NCBI RefSeq assembly: GCF_003752505.1
Contig: NZ_RKHO01000001.1
Location: forward strand, 496,001 to 560,000
Origin: Nocardioides aurantiacus
GTDB lineage: Bacteria; Actinomycetota; Actinomycetes; Propionibacteriales; Nocardioidaceae
Length of the DNA stretch: 64,000 nucleotides
Reading direction: 5' to 3'
In this document: in pieces, positions 28,352 to 35,990 of the stretch
How positions within the stretch are numbered: the first letter of the stretch is position 1
Layout: every line of letters begins with the position of its first letter
Translations under genes and position numbers: made by a program
The notes under the pieces: generated by a model
The model's input: only the letters and a program-made list of their open reading frames with translations
Database searches by the model: none
What the model was told of the DNA's origin: nothing

Positions 28352-29122
28352 GGAGACGGGCTGCTTCCGGGGCGGGAGGGGGACGAACATCGAGGTGCGC
28401 TCGGCGTACTCCGGGTAGCCCTCGCGCTGCATCATCGTCTTCTCCAGCAGCTTGGCGCCGGTGGCGAAGACCAGGAAGTAGGTCATCACGGCCGGCGAGA
28501 GGACGGTCGCCAGTCCGACCAGGCCGCCGCCGAGGCCGACCAGCCAGATGCCCCACCACACGCAGGCGTCGCCGAAGTAGTTCGGGTGCCGCGTGTAGCG
28601 CCACAGGCCCTGGTCCATCACCTTCGGGCGCGACTCCTTCGGCTGCTTGCGGTACGCCGCCAGCTGGGCGTCGCCGACGGTCTCGAAGACCAGCCCGACG
28701 AGCCACACGACCACGCCGACGACGACCAGCCACGTCCAGCGGGTCTCCGTCACCGCCGCCACCTGGACCGGCAGCGAGACGAACCACATCGCCACGCCCT
28801 GGGTCAGGAAGACCCGGGTGACGGCGTAGGAGAACGGCTTGCCGTCGAGCAGCTCGGCGTAGCGCGGGTCCTCCTCGCCGCTGGCCAGCAGGCGGGTGAG
28901 GGTGTGCCGGAACAGCCGCAGGCCCCAGACGCCGACCATGACGAGCAGCAGCCAGCGCACGGGCGCGTCGCCGAGCAGCGCGCACACGAGCGCCACGACG
29001 ACGAAGCCGAGGCCCCAGGTGGCGTCGACGACGACGACCCGGTCGAACCGCCGGGCGACGACGGCGGTGGCCGCCATGAGGACCGCGACGGCGGCGAAGG
29101 AGGCCAGGATGACGGTCAGCAC
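28349..29122 (-). CDS. DUF1295 (steroid 5-alpha-reductase-like) membrane protein
   Basis: A 257-residue membrane protein with about seven hydrophobic segments. The C-terminal DUF1295 signature is visible as GLWRYTRHPNYFGDACVWWG and the nearby EKTMMQREGYPEYAERTS, the pattern of the isoprenylcysteine methyltransferase/steroid reductase superfamily. A lipid-reducing or lipid-methylating role in the membrane is likely but unproven. It lies 1 bp past the stop of the cyclopropane-synthase homologue. A comparable membrane gene (Rv0446c) sits in the SigK locus of M. tuberculosis. The GTG follows a GACACT box by 6 bp. Confidence 0.75.
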   Translation of the reverse strand: MLTVILASFAAVAVLMAATAVVARRFDRVVVVDATWGLGFVVVALVCALLGDAPVRWLLLVMVGVWGLRLFRHTLTRLLASGEEDPRYAELLDGKPFSYAVTRVFLTQGVAMWFVSLPVQVAAVTETRWTWLVVVGVVVWLVGLVFETVGDAQLAAYRKQPKESRPKVMDQGLWRYTRHPNYFGDACVWWGIWLVGLGGGLVGLATVLSPAVMTYFLVFATGAKLLEKTMMQREGYPEYAERTSMFVPLPPRKQPVS

Positions 29123-29123
29123 G

Positions 29124-30452
29124 TCAGGAGTGTCGCACCGCGGCCAGCGTGTGCGCCGCTCCGGGCCGCACCATCAGGATCTGGTCGACGCCCATGCGGC
29201 CGTCGCGGAAGGCCATCGCGCCGCCGACGAGGTAGAGGCGCCAGACGCGGACGACCTCCTCGCTGGTCAGCTCGGTGAGCCGGTCCAGGTTGCGCTCGAA
29301 GTTCTCCAGCCAGCCCGCGACCGTCTTGACGTAGTGCTCGCGCATGGCGTGCACGTCGCGCACCTCGAGCCCCCCGCGCTCGAGGAACGCGACCGTCTCG
29401 CCCACGGGCCGCATGGTCATGTCGGGGGCGATGAAGGACTCGATGAAGGGACCGCCGCCGGGGTGGCCCTTGCGGCCGCCCGCCCGCGACATCTGCTGGA
29501 TCAGCACCCGGCCGCCGGGACGCACGGCGTCGTGCAGCACCTGCGCGTAGGTGTCGTAGTTGCGCTCGCCGACGTGCTCGCCCATCTCCAGCGACCCGAC
29601 CGCGTCGAACGGTCCGGCGCCGCGGCCGTGGGCCTCGGGGATCTCGCGGTAGTCCTGGAGCCGGATCTCGACCCGGTCCTCCAGCCCGCGCTCGGCGATC
29701 CGGGCGTCGATGAACTTCTTCTGCTCCGCGGAGATGGTCACGCCCACCACCTGGGCGCCGAAGTGCTCGGCGGCGTGCAGCGACAGCGAGCCCCAGCCGC
29801 AGCCGATGTCGAGGAAGCGCATGCCGGGCTCGAGGCCCAGCTTGGTGCAGACGAGGTCGAGCTTGTCGCGCTGCGCGTCCTCCACGGTGTACGCCGGGTC
29901 GTCGCTGGTGTGGTAGCCGCAGGAGTAGGCCATCTGGGGCTCGAGGATCAACGAGTAGAACTCGTTGGACAGGTCGTAGTGGTGGCTGATCGCGCGCCGG
30001 TCGCGCAGCTTGCTGTGGAGGCGGCCCTTGACCTGGGCCTGCGAGTCGGGCGTGCGGGGCGGGCGGCCGACGGCGCCGACGTCGACGGCGGTGCGCAGCG
30101 CCCGGGCGAAGGCACCGGGCGAGGGGCGGACGCCGGACAGGCCGCGCTCGGCGGCGACGGACCAGACGTGGGTCAGCGCCTCGTCGAGGTCGTGGTGGAC
30201 CTCGAGCTCGCCGGTGACGTAGGCCTGCGCGGCCCCGAGCTCGCCCGGGTGCCACAGCAACCGGCGGATGGCGTCGGGGGAGCGCAGCTCGACCAGCGGG
30301 GCGCCGGCGGGCCCGGCCTCCGAGCCGTCCCAGGCGCGCAGCCGCACCGGCAGGTCGCCGCCGACGAAGGGACGCAGGGCCTCGGCGAGCCGCGGGGCCA
30401 CCCCGGCGTCGGTCGGGCGGGCGTCGGTCGGTCGCTCCTGGGTCGCGGTCAC
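29124..30452 (-). CDS. cyclopropane-fatty-acid synthase family methyltransferase (second copy)
   Basis: A 442-residue SAM-dependent enzyme that methylates unsaturated acyl chains of phospholipids. After an N-terminal domain of about 150 residues, the core carries ISHHYDLSNEFYSLIL, SCGYHTSDD, the SAM loop LDIGCGWGSLSLHAAEHFG and VVGVTISAEQ. FDAVGSLEMGEHVGERNYDTY covers the usual glutamate-bearing active-site stretch. The protein is about as long as E. coli Cfa with a longer N-terminus. Its GTG overlaps the preceding homologue's stop (GTGA). The reaction could be cyclopropanation or 10-methylene/10-methyl branching. Confidence 0.85.
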   Translation of the reverse strand: MTATQERPTDARPTDAGVAPRLAEALRPFVGGDLPVRLRAWDGSEAGPAGAPLVELRSPDAIRRLLWHPGELGAAQAYVTGELEVHHDLDEALTHVWSVAAERGLSGVRPSPGAFARALRTAVDVGAVGRPPRTPDSQAQVKGRLHSKLRDRRAISHHYDLSNEFYSLILEPQMAYSCGYHTSDDPAYTVEDAQRDKLDLVCTKLGLEPGMRFLDIGCGWGSLSLHAAEHFGAQVVGVTISAEQKKFIDARIAERGLEDRVEIRLQDYREIPEAHGRGAGPFDAVGSLEMGEHVGERNYDTYAQVLHDAVRPGGRVLIQQMSRAGGRKGHPGGGPFIESFIAPDMTMRPVGETVAFLERGGLEVRDVHAMREHYVKTVAGWLENFERNLDRLTELTSEEVVRVWRLYLVGGAMAFRDGRMGVDQILMVRPGAAHTLAAVRHS

Positions 30453-31738
30453 GACGTGGTCCTCTCGAAGGTGAGCTGCTGGACGTCGAGGTAGCCCGAG
30501 GCGAAGCCCGCCCGGGAGTACTCGAGGTAGAAGTGCCACATCCGCTCGAAGGTCTCGTCGAACCCGAGCCGGGCGACCTCCTCGTGGGCCGCGGCGAAGG
30601 TCTCGTCCCAGCGCTGCAGGGTGGCGGCGTAGTGGCGCCCGAAGGAGAGCCGGTCGCTGATCCGCAGCGAGGTGTCGGCCGTGACGATCTCGTCGATCGC
30701 CTGCACCGAGGGCAGGAAGCCGCCGGGGAAGATGTACTTGTTGATCCAGGTGTAGGTCTGCCGGGTGGCGAGCATCCGGTCGTGGGGCATCGTGATCGCC
30801 TGGATGCCGACCCTGCCGCCGGGGGCGAGCAGCCGGTCGATCGTGCGGAAGTACGTCGACCAGTACTCGTGGCCGACGGCCTCGACCATCTCGACGGACA
30901 CGATCGCGTCGTACTCGCCCTCGACCTTGCGGTAGTCGCACAGCGCGATCTCGACCCGGTCGGAGAAGCCGGCCTCGGCGACCCGGGCCTCGGCGAGCTC
31001 GAGCTGCTCGCTCGACAGCGTCACCGAGTGGACCGTCGCGCCGCGGCGGGCGGCGCGGACGGCCAGCTCGCCCCAGCCGGTGCCGATCTCGAGCACGCGG
31101 GTGCCCTCGCCGACGCCGGCCCGGTCGAGCAGCCGCTCGATCTTGCGGGCCTGGGCCTCGGCCAGCGGCTCGTCGGCGGCCTCGGGCGGCGCCGCGACGA
31201 GGTGTCGGCGCCCGTCGGCCACGACGCGGGTCACCGAGGTGTCGAACAGCGCCGAGGAGTAGCTCAGCGTCTCGTCGAGGAAGAGCCCGAAGAGGTCGTT
31301 GGACAGGTCGTAGTGGTGTGCGATGTTGTCGCGGGTGTTGCTGGTGGTGTTGCGGTGCATCGACGGCGGCCGCTGCACGTAGACCTTGCGCAGCTTCTGC
31401 ATCCAGCCCGGCACCAGCCGCGGCATCTCGGCGGCGAGCACGGTCAGGAAGCCCCCGAGGTCCTCGGCGTCCCACGCCCCGGTGAGGTAGGCCTCGCCGA
31501 AGCCGATCAGGCCGTCGTGGCCCACCCGGCGGTAGAACTCCGCCGGGCGGCGCACCGTCATCGTGGGCCCGCCGAGGCCGATCACGTCGCCGCCGTCGCG
31601 GACGGTGACGGGCAGCCGCTTCACGGCGGCGTGGAAGATCTTGCGCGCGATCGGCGCCGCGACGTCGGCACGTCGTCCCGAGGGGACGACGTCGAGGTCC
31701 GGCCAGGCCGAGCGGGTGCGGGAGGGGATGGTGGTCAT
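30449..31738 (-). CDS. cyclopropane-fatty-acid synthase family methyltransferase (first copy, Rv0447c-like)
   Basis: A 429-residue paralogue of the next gene. It has IAHHYDLSNDLFGLFLDET, SYSSALFDT, the SAM loop VLEIGTGWGELAVRAARRGA and DAIVSVEMVEAVGHEYWSTYF. Note GTGWG in place of the usual GCGWG. M. tuberculosis has a homologous gene (Rv0447c, ufaA1) in its SigK locus, linked to tuberculostearic acid synthesis, so 10-methyl branching of oleoyl chains is a reasonable hypothesis here. ATGA overlap with the FAD/DUF1365 gene and GTGA overlap with the second copy make one coupled translation chain. Confidence 0.85.
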   Translation of the reverse strand: MTTIPSRTRSAWPDLDVVPSGRRADVAAPIARKIFHAAVKRLPVTVRDGGDVIGLGGPTMTVRRPAEFYRRVGHDGLIGFGEAYLTGAWDAEDLGGFLTVLAAEMPRLVPGWMQKLRKVYVQRPPSMHRNTTSNTRDNIAHHYDLSNDLFGLFLDETLSYSSALFDTSVTRVVADGRRHLVAAPPEAADEPLAEAQARKIERLLDRAGVGEGTRVLEIGTGWGELAVRAARRGATVHSVTLSSEQLELAEARVAEAGFSDRVEIALCDYRKVEGEYDAIVSVEMVEAVGHEYWSTYFRTIDRLLAPGGRVGIQAITMPHDRMLATRQTYTWINKYIFPGGFLPSVQAIDEIVTADTSLRISDRLSFGRHYAATLQRWDETFAAAHEEVARLGFDETFERMWHFYLEYSRAGFASGYLDVQQLTFERTTS

Positions 31739-33810
31739 CGGGTGACCCCTTCCTGTCGTGGGTGCTCCGGGCGCGGTCGCACGCCCAGGCGTCGGGCCCA
31801 CAGCCAGAGGCCGTGGACGTGGATGAGCACGGTGTGGCGCAGCGCGGCGGGGGCGGCCCGCAGCGTGCTGGTCGAGGTGCGCTCGCCGTCGAGCGAGGCG
31901 CTGAAGGTGGCCCCGTCGTCGGTGTGGAGGGTCACGGCGACGTGGAGCCGGTCGGTCGGGACGGGCACAGCCACGTCGTACCAGCCGTCGGTGCCGTGGA
32001 AGGGCGAGACGTACATCTGCTTCTCGGTGCGCGCCCGGCCCTGGGCGTCGGGGTGCACGAGGTAGGCGTGGCGCTCGCCGTAGGTGTTGTGCACCTCGAC
32101 GACCACCGCGGCCAGCGCGCCGTCGCGGCGGTGGCACCAGAACACGCTGATCGGGTTGAAGCAGTGGCCCAGGGCGCGCGCGTTGGCGGCCATCACGATC
32201 CGGCCGCCGTCGGGCTCCACGCCCTGGAGCCGCAGGAAGTGCTCGACGTTGCCCTTGAGGGTGCCGGCGGGGTCGCCGAGGTGGTCGCGGGCCTCGAAGC
32301 TGCCCAGCACGCCGCCGGGACCGGCGGGCGCGGGCACGTGGTCGAGGTCGACCAGCCAGGTGGTCGAGCGGTGCTCGAAGCTGCGGCGGAACGGCCGGCG
32401 GCGGGTGTGGCGGATCGTCGTGGCGTACGCCGTGGGCTCACGCGGGGGCTCGACGGGCGGGGTCGAACCCTGCTCGGTACCCCATTCCACGCCCAGCCTG
32501 CGCGCCGCCTCGACACCGCTGCGGGCGCCGTCCTCGTGGAAGCCCCAGCCGTGGTAGGCCCCGGCCAGCACGACGCGGTCGGTGTCGCACTCGGGCAGCC
32601 GGCGCTGCGCGGCGACCGAGGCGGGGGTGTAGATCGGGTGCTCGTACTGCATCGTGTCGAGCACCAGGTCCTGGTCGACCAGGTCGGTGCCGCCGAGCGT
32701 GACGAGGTAGCGGGTGCCGTCGGCGGGCACGGGCAGGCGCATCAGCCGGGTCATGTCGTAGGTGACGGTGACCGTGCGGTCCTGCGCCGACGGCCGGCGC
32801 AGGTAGTTCCACGACGCCCGGGCACGCGGCAGCCGGGGGAGCACGCTGGTGTCGGTGTGCAGCTGCGCGGTGTTGGGGGAGTACGGCATCGCCTCCAGCA
32901 CCTCGCGCTGCACCGGCGTGGGGTCGGCCAGCACGGCCAGCGCCTGGTGCGGGTGGGTGGCGATCACGACCGCGTCGTAGGCCTCGACGGCCCCGTTGCC
33001 GTCGGTCACGCCGACGCCGGTGGCCGTCTCGGCGACGGCGGTCACCTTGGTGCCGGTGCGGACCTCGGCCAGACCGGCGGCGACGCGGGTGACGTACTCG
33101 CGGGAGCCGCCGCTGACGGTGCGCCACGTGGGCGAGCCGAAGACGCCGAGCATGCCGTGGTGGCGCAGGAAGGAGAACAGGTAGCGGGCGGGGTACTCCA
33201 GCGCCACGGCCGGGTCGCAGGACCAGACGCAGGCGACCAGCGACTCCATGAAGTGGGTGCGGAACAGCGGCGTGAACTGCCCGCGGTCCAGGAAGGCACC
33301 CAGGGTCTCGCCGTCGTCGGCGACCGAGGTCGCCCGCGACGCCGTCCGGTCGGTGTCGTCGAGCAGCCGGCGGGCCATCCGGTGGAAGCGGGGGATCTCC
33401 ACCAGCATCCGCAGGTAGGCCGGTCGGAACGCGTGTCGCCAGGTCGGGAACAGGCCGGAGGCGCCGAGCGCACCGGCGTACTCCAGGCCGCCCTGGCGGT
33501 CGACGCGCGCGTCGGAGCGCACCGACATCGACATCTCCGACTCCTGCGTCGCGACGCCGAGCTCGTCGAAGAGACGCAGCAGGTGGGGGTAGGTGCGGTG
33601 GTTGTGGACGATGAAGCCGGTGTCGACGCCGATGCGGCCGACGCGCGGGTCACCGGTCTCGACGTCGTGGGTGTCGGCGTGGCCGCCCAGGCGGCTGTCG
33701 GCCTCGTAGAGGGTGACCCGGCTGCCGCCGCGCGTCAGCACGTGGGCGGCCATCAGCCCGGCGACCCCGCTGCCGACGACGGCGACACGGTCAGGGGTGG
33801 GACGGCTCAT
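31735..33810 (-). CDS. FAD-dependent oxidoreductase fused to DUF1365
   Basis: A 691-residue two-domain protein. Residues about 1-430 are an amine-oxidase-like flavoprotein with the dinucleotide fold VAVVGSGVAGLMAAHVLTRG and GGHADT, plus the C-terminal FAD contact AGAYHGWGFHEDGARSGVEAA. Residues about 455-690 are DUF1365 (TTIRHTRRRPFRRSFEHR, LGHCFNPISVFWCHR, EVHNTYGERHAYL, KQMYVSPFHGTDGWYDV). In M. tuberculosis these are two adjacent genes (Rv0449c, Rv0448c). The frame runs through without a stop or restart. ATGA overlaps at both ends couple it to rskA and the first cyclopropane-synthase homologue, pointing to acyl-chain modification. Confidence 0.87.
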   Translation of the reverse strand: MSRPTPDRVAVVGSGVAGLMAAHVLTRGGSRVTLYEADSRLGGHADTHDVETGDPRVGRIGVDTGFIVHNHRTYPHLLRLFDELGVATQESEMSMSVRSDARVDRQGGLEYAGALGASGLFPTWRHAFRPAYLRMLVEIPRFHRMARRLLDDTDRTASRATSVADDGETLGAFLDRGQFTPLFRTHFMESLVACVWSCDPAVALEYPARYLFSFLRHHGMLGVFGSPTWRTVSGGSREYVTRVAAGLAEVRTGTKVTAVAETATGVGVTDGNGAVEAYDAVVIATHPHQALAVLADPTPVQREVLEAMPYSPNTAQLHTDTSVLPRLPRARASWNYLRRPSAQDRTVTVTYDMTRLMRLPVPADGTRYLVTLGGTDLVDQDLVLDTMQYEHPIYTPASVAAQRRLPECDTDRVVLAGAYHGWGFHEDGARSGVEAARRLGVEWGTEQGSTPPVEPPREPTAYATTIRHTRRRPFRRSFEHRSTTWLVDLDHVPAPAGPGGVLGSFEARDHLGDPAGTLKGNVEHFLRLQGVEPDGGRIVMAANARALGHCFNPISVFWCHRRDGALAAVVVEVHNTYGERHAYLVHPDAQGRARTEKQMYVSPFHGTDGWYDVAVPVPTDRLHVAVTLHTDDGATFSASLDGERTSTSTLRAAPAALRHTVLIHVHGLWLWARRLGVRPRPEHPRQEGVTR

Positions 33811-34577
33811 GCAGTGCCCTCGAACTCCAGGTAGGCGATCGGGTCGCTCGTGGGGGCCGCGGACCCGGTCTCGGGCTCGAGGGTGATGCCGACCGCGGTG
33901 GCGGCGGCGCCGTCGCCGGTGAGCACGAAGGTCTGGTCGCCCCCGTCGGTCATCAGCCCGGCCGGAGCCATCCGGCCGTCGATGCGCAGCCACATCTCGA
34001 AGGCCTTGCCCTCGGGCGGTGCGGCCATCCGCTTGGTCGACAGCACGGCGCGGCCCTCGCTCACCGAGCGGGTGACGGTGGCGCTGGAGCCGTCGGGGAA
34101 GCGCTGGGTGACGGCCTCGGCGTCGGGGGCCGAGAGCACCCGGTCGGCGGCGCTGAGGTTGCGCGACGGGCTGGTGGGGTCGGGGTTCCAGGGCTGCGTG
34201 ACCGCACCCGCGCCGACGACGCCGAGGATCGCGGCGGCGACGGCCAGGTTGGCCAGACGACGACGCCGGCTGCGGCCCAGCGGGACCACGTTGCCCGCAG
34301 GAGCGGTGGCGGACATCGGCTCGGGGGCGGGCTCGGTCGTCGTCTCCGGGGGGAGGGGACGCACGGTGGAGATCGCGGCGAGCACCGAGGCGCGCAGCGC
34401 GGGCGGAGGCTCCTCGGCGACGTCGTGGGCCAGCTCGGCGGCGGCGCGACGCAGCTCGGCGACCTCGACCTGGCAGTCGCGGCAGCCGGGCAGGTGCGCC
34501 TCGAAGCCGGTGCGCTCGTCGTCGTCGAGCGCGTCGACGGCGTACGCGCCCGACAGTGCGTGGATCGACGTGGTCAC
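33807..34577 (-). CDS. rskA: anti-sigma-K factor RskA
   Basis: A 256-residue membrane anti-sigma factor. The cytoplasmic N-terminus (about 1-60) has LSGAYAVDALDDDERTGFEAH and a zinc-finger-like HLPGCRDC. A single transmembrane helix lies near 92-108 (LANLAVAAAILGVVGAGAV), and the extracytoplasmic RskA domain covers about 130-256, with FEMWLRIDGRMAPAGLM and AVGITLEPETGSAAPTSDP. It should hold SigK inactive until proteolysed. The GTG start overlaps the sigK stop (GTGA) and its own stop overlaps the next ATG. Confidence 0.9.
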   Translation of the reverse strand: MTTSIHALSGAYAVDALDDDERTGFEAHLPGCRDCQVEVAELRRAAAELAHDVAEEPPPALRASVLAAISTVRPLPPETTTEPAPEPMSATAPAGNVVPLGRSRRRRLANLAVAAAILGVVGAGAVTQPWNPDPTSPSRNLSAADRVLSAPDAEAVTQRFPDGSSATVTRSVSEGRAVLSTKRMAAPPEGKAFEMWLRIDGRMAPAGLMTDGGDQTFVLTGDGAAATAVGITLEPETGSAAPTSDPIAYLEFEGTA

Positions 34578-35215
34578 TGTCCCACCCCCAAGTGGTCGCG
34601 GAGGCGGATCAGGCCGTCTCGGATTCGGGTCTTGGCCGTGCCCAGCGGGAGGTCCAGCATCGTGGCGACCTCGCTGTGGGTGTAGCCCTTGAAGTAGGCC
34701 AGGTCGAGCGCCTCGCGCTGCGCCTGGGTGAGGCCCGCCAGCGCCTGGCGGACCCGGTGTGCCTCGAGCGACGCGGTGGCCGCCTCGGCGGTCGAGTCGT
34801 GCTCGGTGGCGTGGTTCTCGTGGTGGTAGGTCGTGTCGCGGCGGGTGCTGGCCTCGGCCGAGCGGACCCGGTCGACCGCCTTGCGGTGCACGACGGTGAG
34901 CATCCACGACACGGCGTGGCCCTGGGACTCGTCGAACCGTCCCGAGCTGCGCCAGATGTCGAGGAACGCCTCCTGCGTGACCTCCTCGGCCTGGGCCGGG
35001 TCGCGGACCACGCGCTTGGCGAGTCCGAAGACCCGCGCGGCCATCGCGTCGTACAGCGAGGCGAAAGCCTGCTCGTCGCCGCGTCCGCAGCGACGCAACA
35101 GCTCGGCCAGGTCGGGGGTGCCGATCTGGTCGGCCGCGGTCGACCTGGTCACGACAGCGGCGACCCCCGCCCCCTCGGAGGAGGGGACGGAGGTCGGGAA
35201 CCCGCTGTCATTCAC
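34574..35215 (-). CDS. sigK: ECF sigma factor SigK
   Basis: A 213-residue ECF sigma factor of the SigK type. Region 2 (about 38-105) has DEQAFASLYDAMAARVFGLAKRVV and AEEVTQEAFLDIWRSSGRFD; region 4 (about 150-205) has LTQAQREALDLAYFKGYTHSEVA and LPLGTAKTRIRDGLIRLR. It is adjacent to rskA and to an MPT70/83-like fasciclin gene, matching the SigK regulon of mycobacteria. Only one cysteine (near residue 43) is present, so the disulfide switch described for M. tuberculosis SigK cannot form. The start is GTG, with GAAAG upstream; shorter starts are possible. Confidence 0.92.
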   Translation of the reverse strand: MNDSGFPTSVPSSEGAGVAAVVTRSTAADQIGTPDLAELLRRCGRGDEQAFASLYDAMAARVFGLAKRVVRDPAQAEEVTQEAFLDIWRSSGRFDESQGHAVSWMLTVVHRKAVDRVRSAEASTRRDTTYHHENHATEHDSTAEAATASLEAHRVRQALAGLTQAQREALDLAYFKGYTHSEVATMLDLPLGTAKTRIRDGLIRLRDHLGVGQ

Positions 35216-35259
35216 AGGTCAACTTTCGCAGACGTCGGTGCTCGGTGTCCGTCGACTGC

Positions 35260-35910
35260 TCAGGCAGCCGGGGGCATGAGCACGCCGTCGATGATGTAGA
35301 CGGTCGCGTTGGCGGTCTGCACGTTGCCGCAGATCACGTTGGCGTCGCTCTCACCGACGGTGAACTCCTCGCCGGAGCCCTCCACGGTGACCTCGCCACC
35401 CTCGAGGGTCTTGTGGGTGCCGGCGAGGTCCTCGGGGGCCAGCTTGCCGGGCACCACGTGGTACTGCAGGACCTTGGTCAGCGTGGGCTTGTCGGCGAGC
35501 AGCGCGTTCAGGTCCTTCTTCGGGACCGCGGCGAACGCGTCGTTGGCCGGGGCGAAGACGGTGATGTCCTGCGCCGAGTTGAGCGTGTCGACCAGGTCGG
35601 CCTCGGTCACGGCGGTGACCAGGGTCGAGAGCACCGGGTTGGCGCTGGCGGCGTTGGCCACCGGGGCCTCGGACATGCCCTCGAACGAGCCGGGGCCGTC
35701 CGCGGGGACGGCGGAGCAGGCGGAGCCGAACTCGCCGGTGGCGGCAGCGGACTCGCTGGGGCTCGAGGACTCGCTCGGGGTCGAGGACGAGGAGGAGCTG
35801 GAGGACGACGAGCCGGAGCCCTCGTCGGAGGAGCCACAGGCGGCCATGCCGAACGAGACGGTGAGGGCCATGGCGGCGAGGCCGGTGCGGCGGAGCTTGG
35901 TGTTCATCAT
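35260..35910 (-). CDS. fasciclin-domain lipoprotein, MPT83/MPT70-like
   Basis: A 216-residue lipoprotein. The signal runs NTKLRRTGLAAMALTVSFGM with the lipobox AAC (Cys near residue 25), then a low-complexity Ser/Glu/Pro linker (about 26-60), then one fasciclin (FAS1) domain: PVLSTLVTAVTEADLVDTL, ITVFAPANDAFAAVP, LQYHVVPGKL and YIIDGVLMPP. Two cysteines (GSACSAV and VICGN) correspond to the disulfide of MPT70-type proteins. It is probably a secreted or anchored surface adhesin. A SigK-type promoter lies upstream, leaving a 29-nt leader with AAAGG 8 bases from the ATG. It is 44 bp upstream of sigK on the same strand. Confidence 0.9.
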   Translation of the reverse strand: MMNTKLRRTGLAAMALTVSFGMAACGSSDEGSGSSSSSSSSSSTPSESSSPSESAAATGEFGSACSAVPADGPGSFEGMSEAPVANAASANPVLSTLVTAVTEADLVDTLNSAQDITVFAPANDAFAAVPKKDLNALLADKPTLTKVLQYHVVPGKLAPEDLAGTHKTLEGGEVTVEGSGEEFTVGESDANVICGNVQTANATVYIIDGVLMPPAA

Positions 35911-35945
35911 GATCGAAGCCTTTCGTCGGTGTGTGACGTGATGCA

Positions 35946-35972
35946 GTTCGGAGCGGTGGCGGTGCCGGATGG
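35946..35972 (-). promoter_or_regulatory. SigK-type promoter of the fasciclin-sigK-rskA operon
   Basis: On the minus strand CCATCC (35967-35972) and CCGAAC (35946-35951) are 15 bp apart. This resembles the CCATCC/CCGAAT promoters reported for M. tuberculosis SigK and is identical in both hexamers and spacing to the site at 37552-37578. A second CCATCC (35976-35981) lies too far upstream to act as the -35. Confidence 0.7.
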
Positions 35973-35990
35973 GTCGGATGGAAGAAATTT

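Noticed and set aside
35976-35981. Second CCATCC as an alternative -35 of the fasciclin promoter
   Set aside because: It would be 24 bp from CCGAAC, too far for an ECF promoter, and the 15-bp copy has an exact counterpart upstream of the molybdoenzyme gene.
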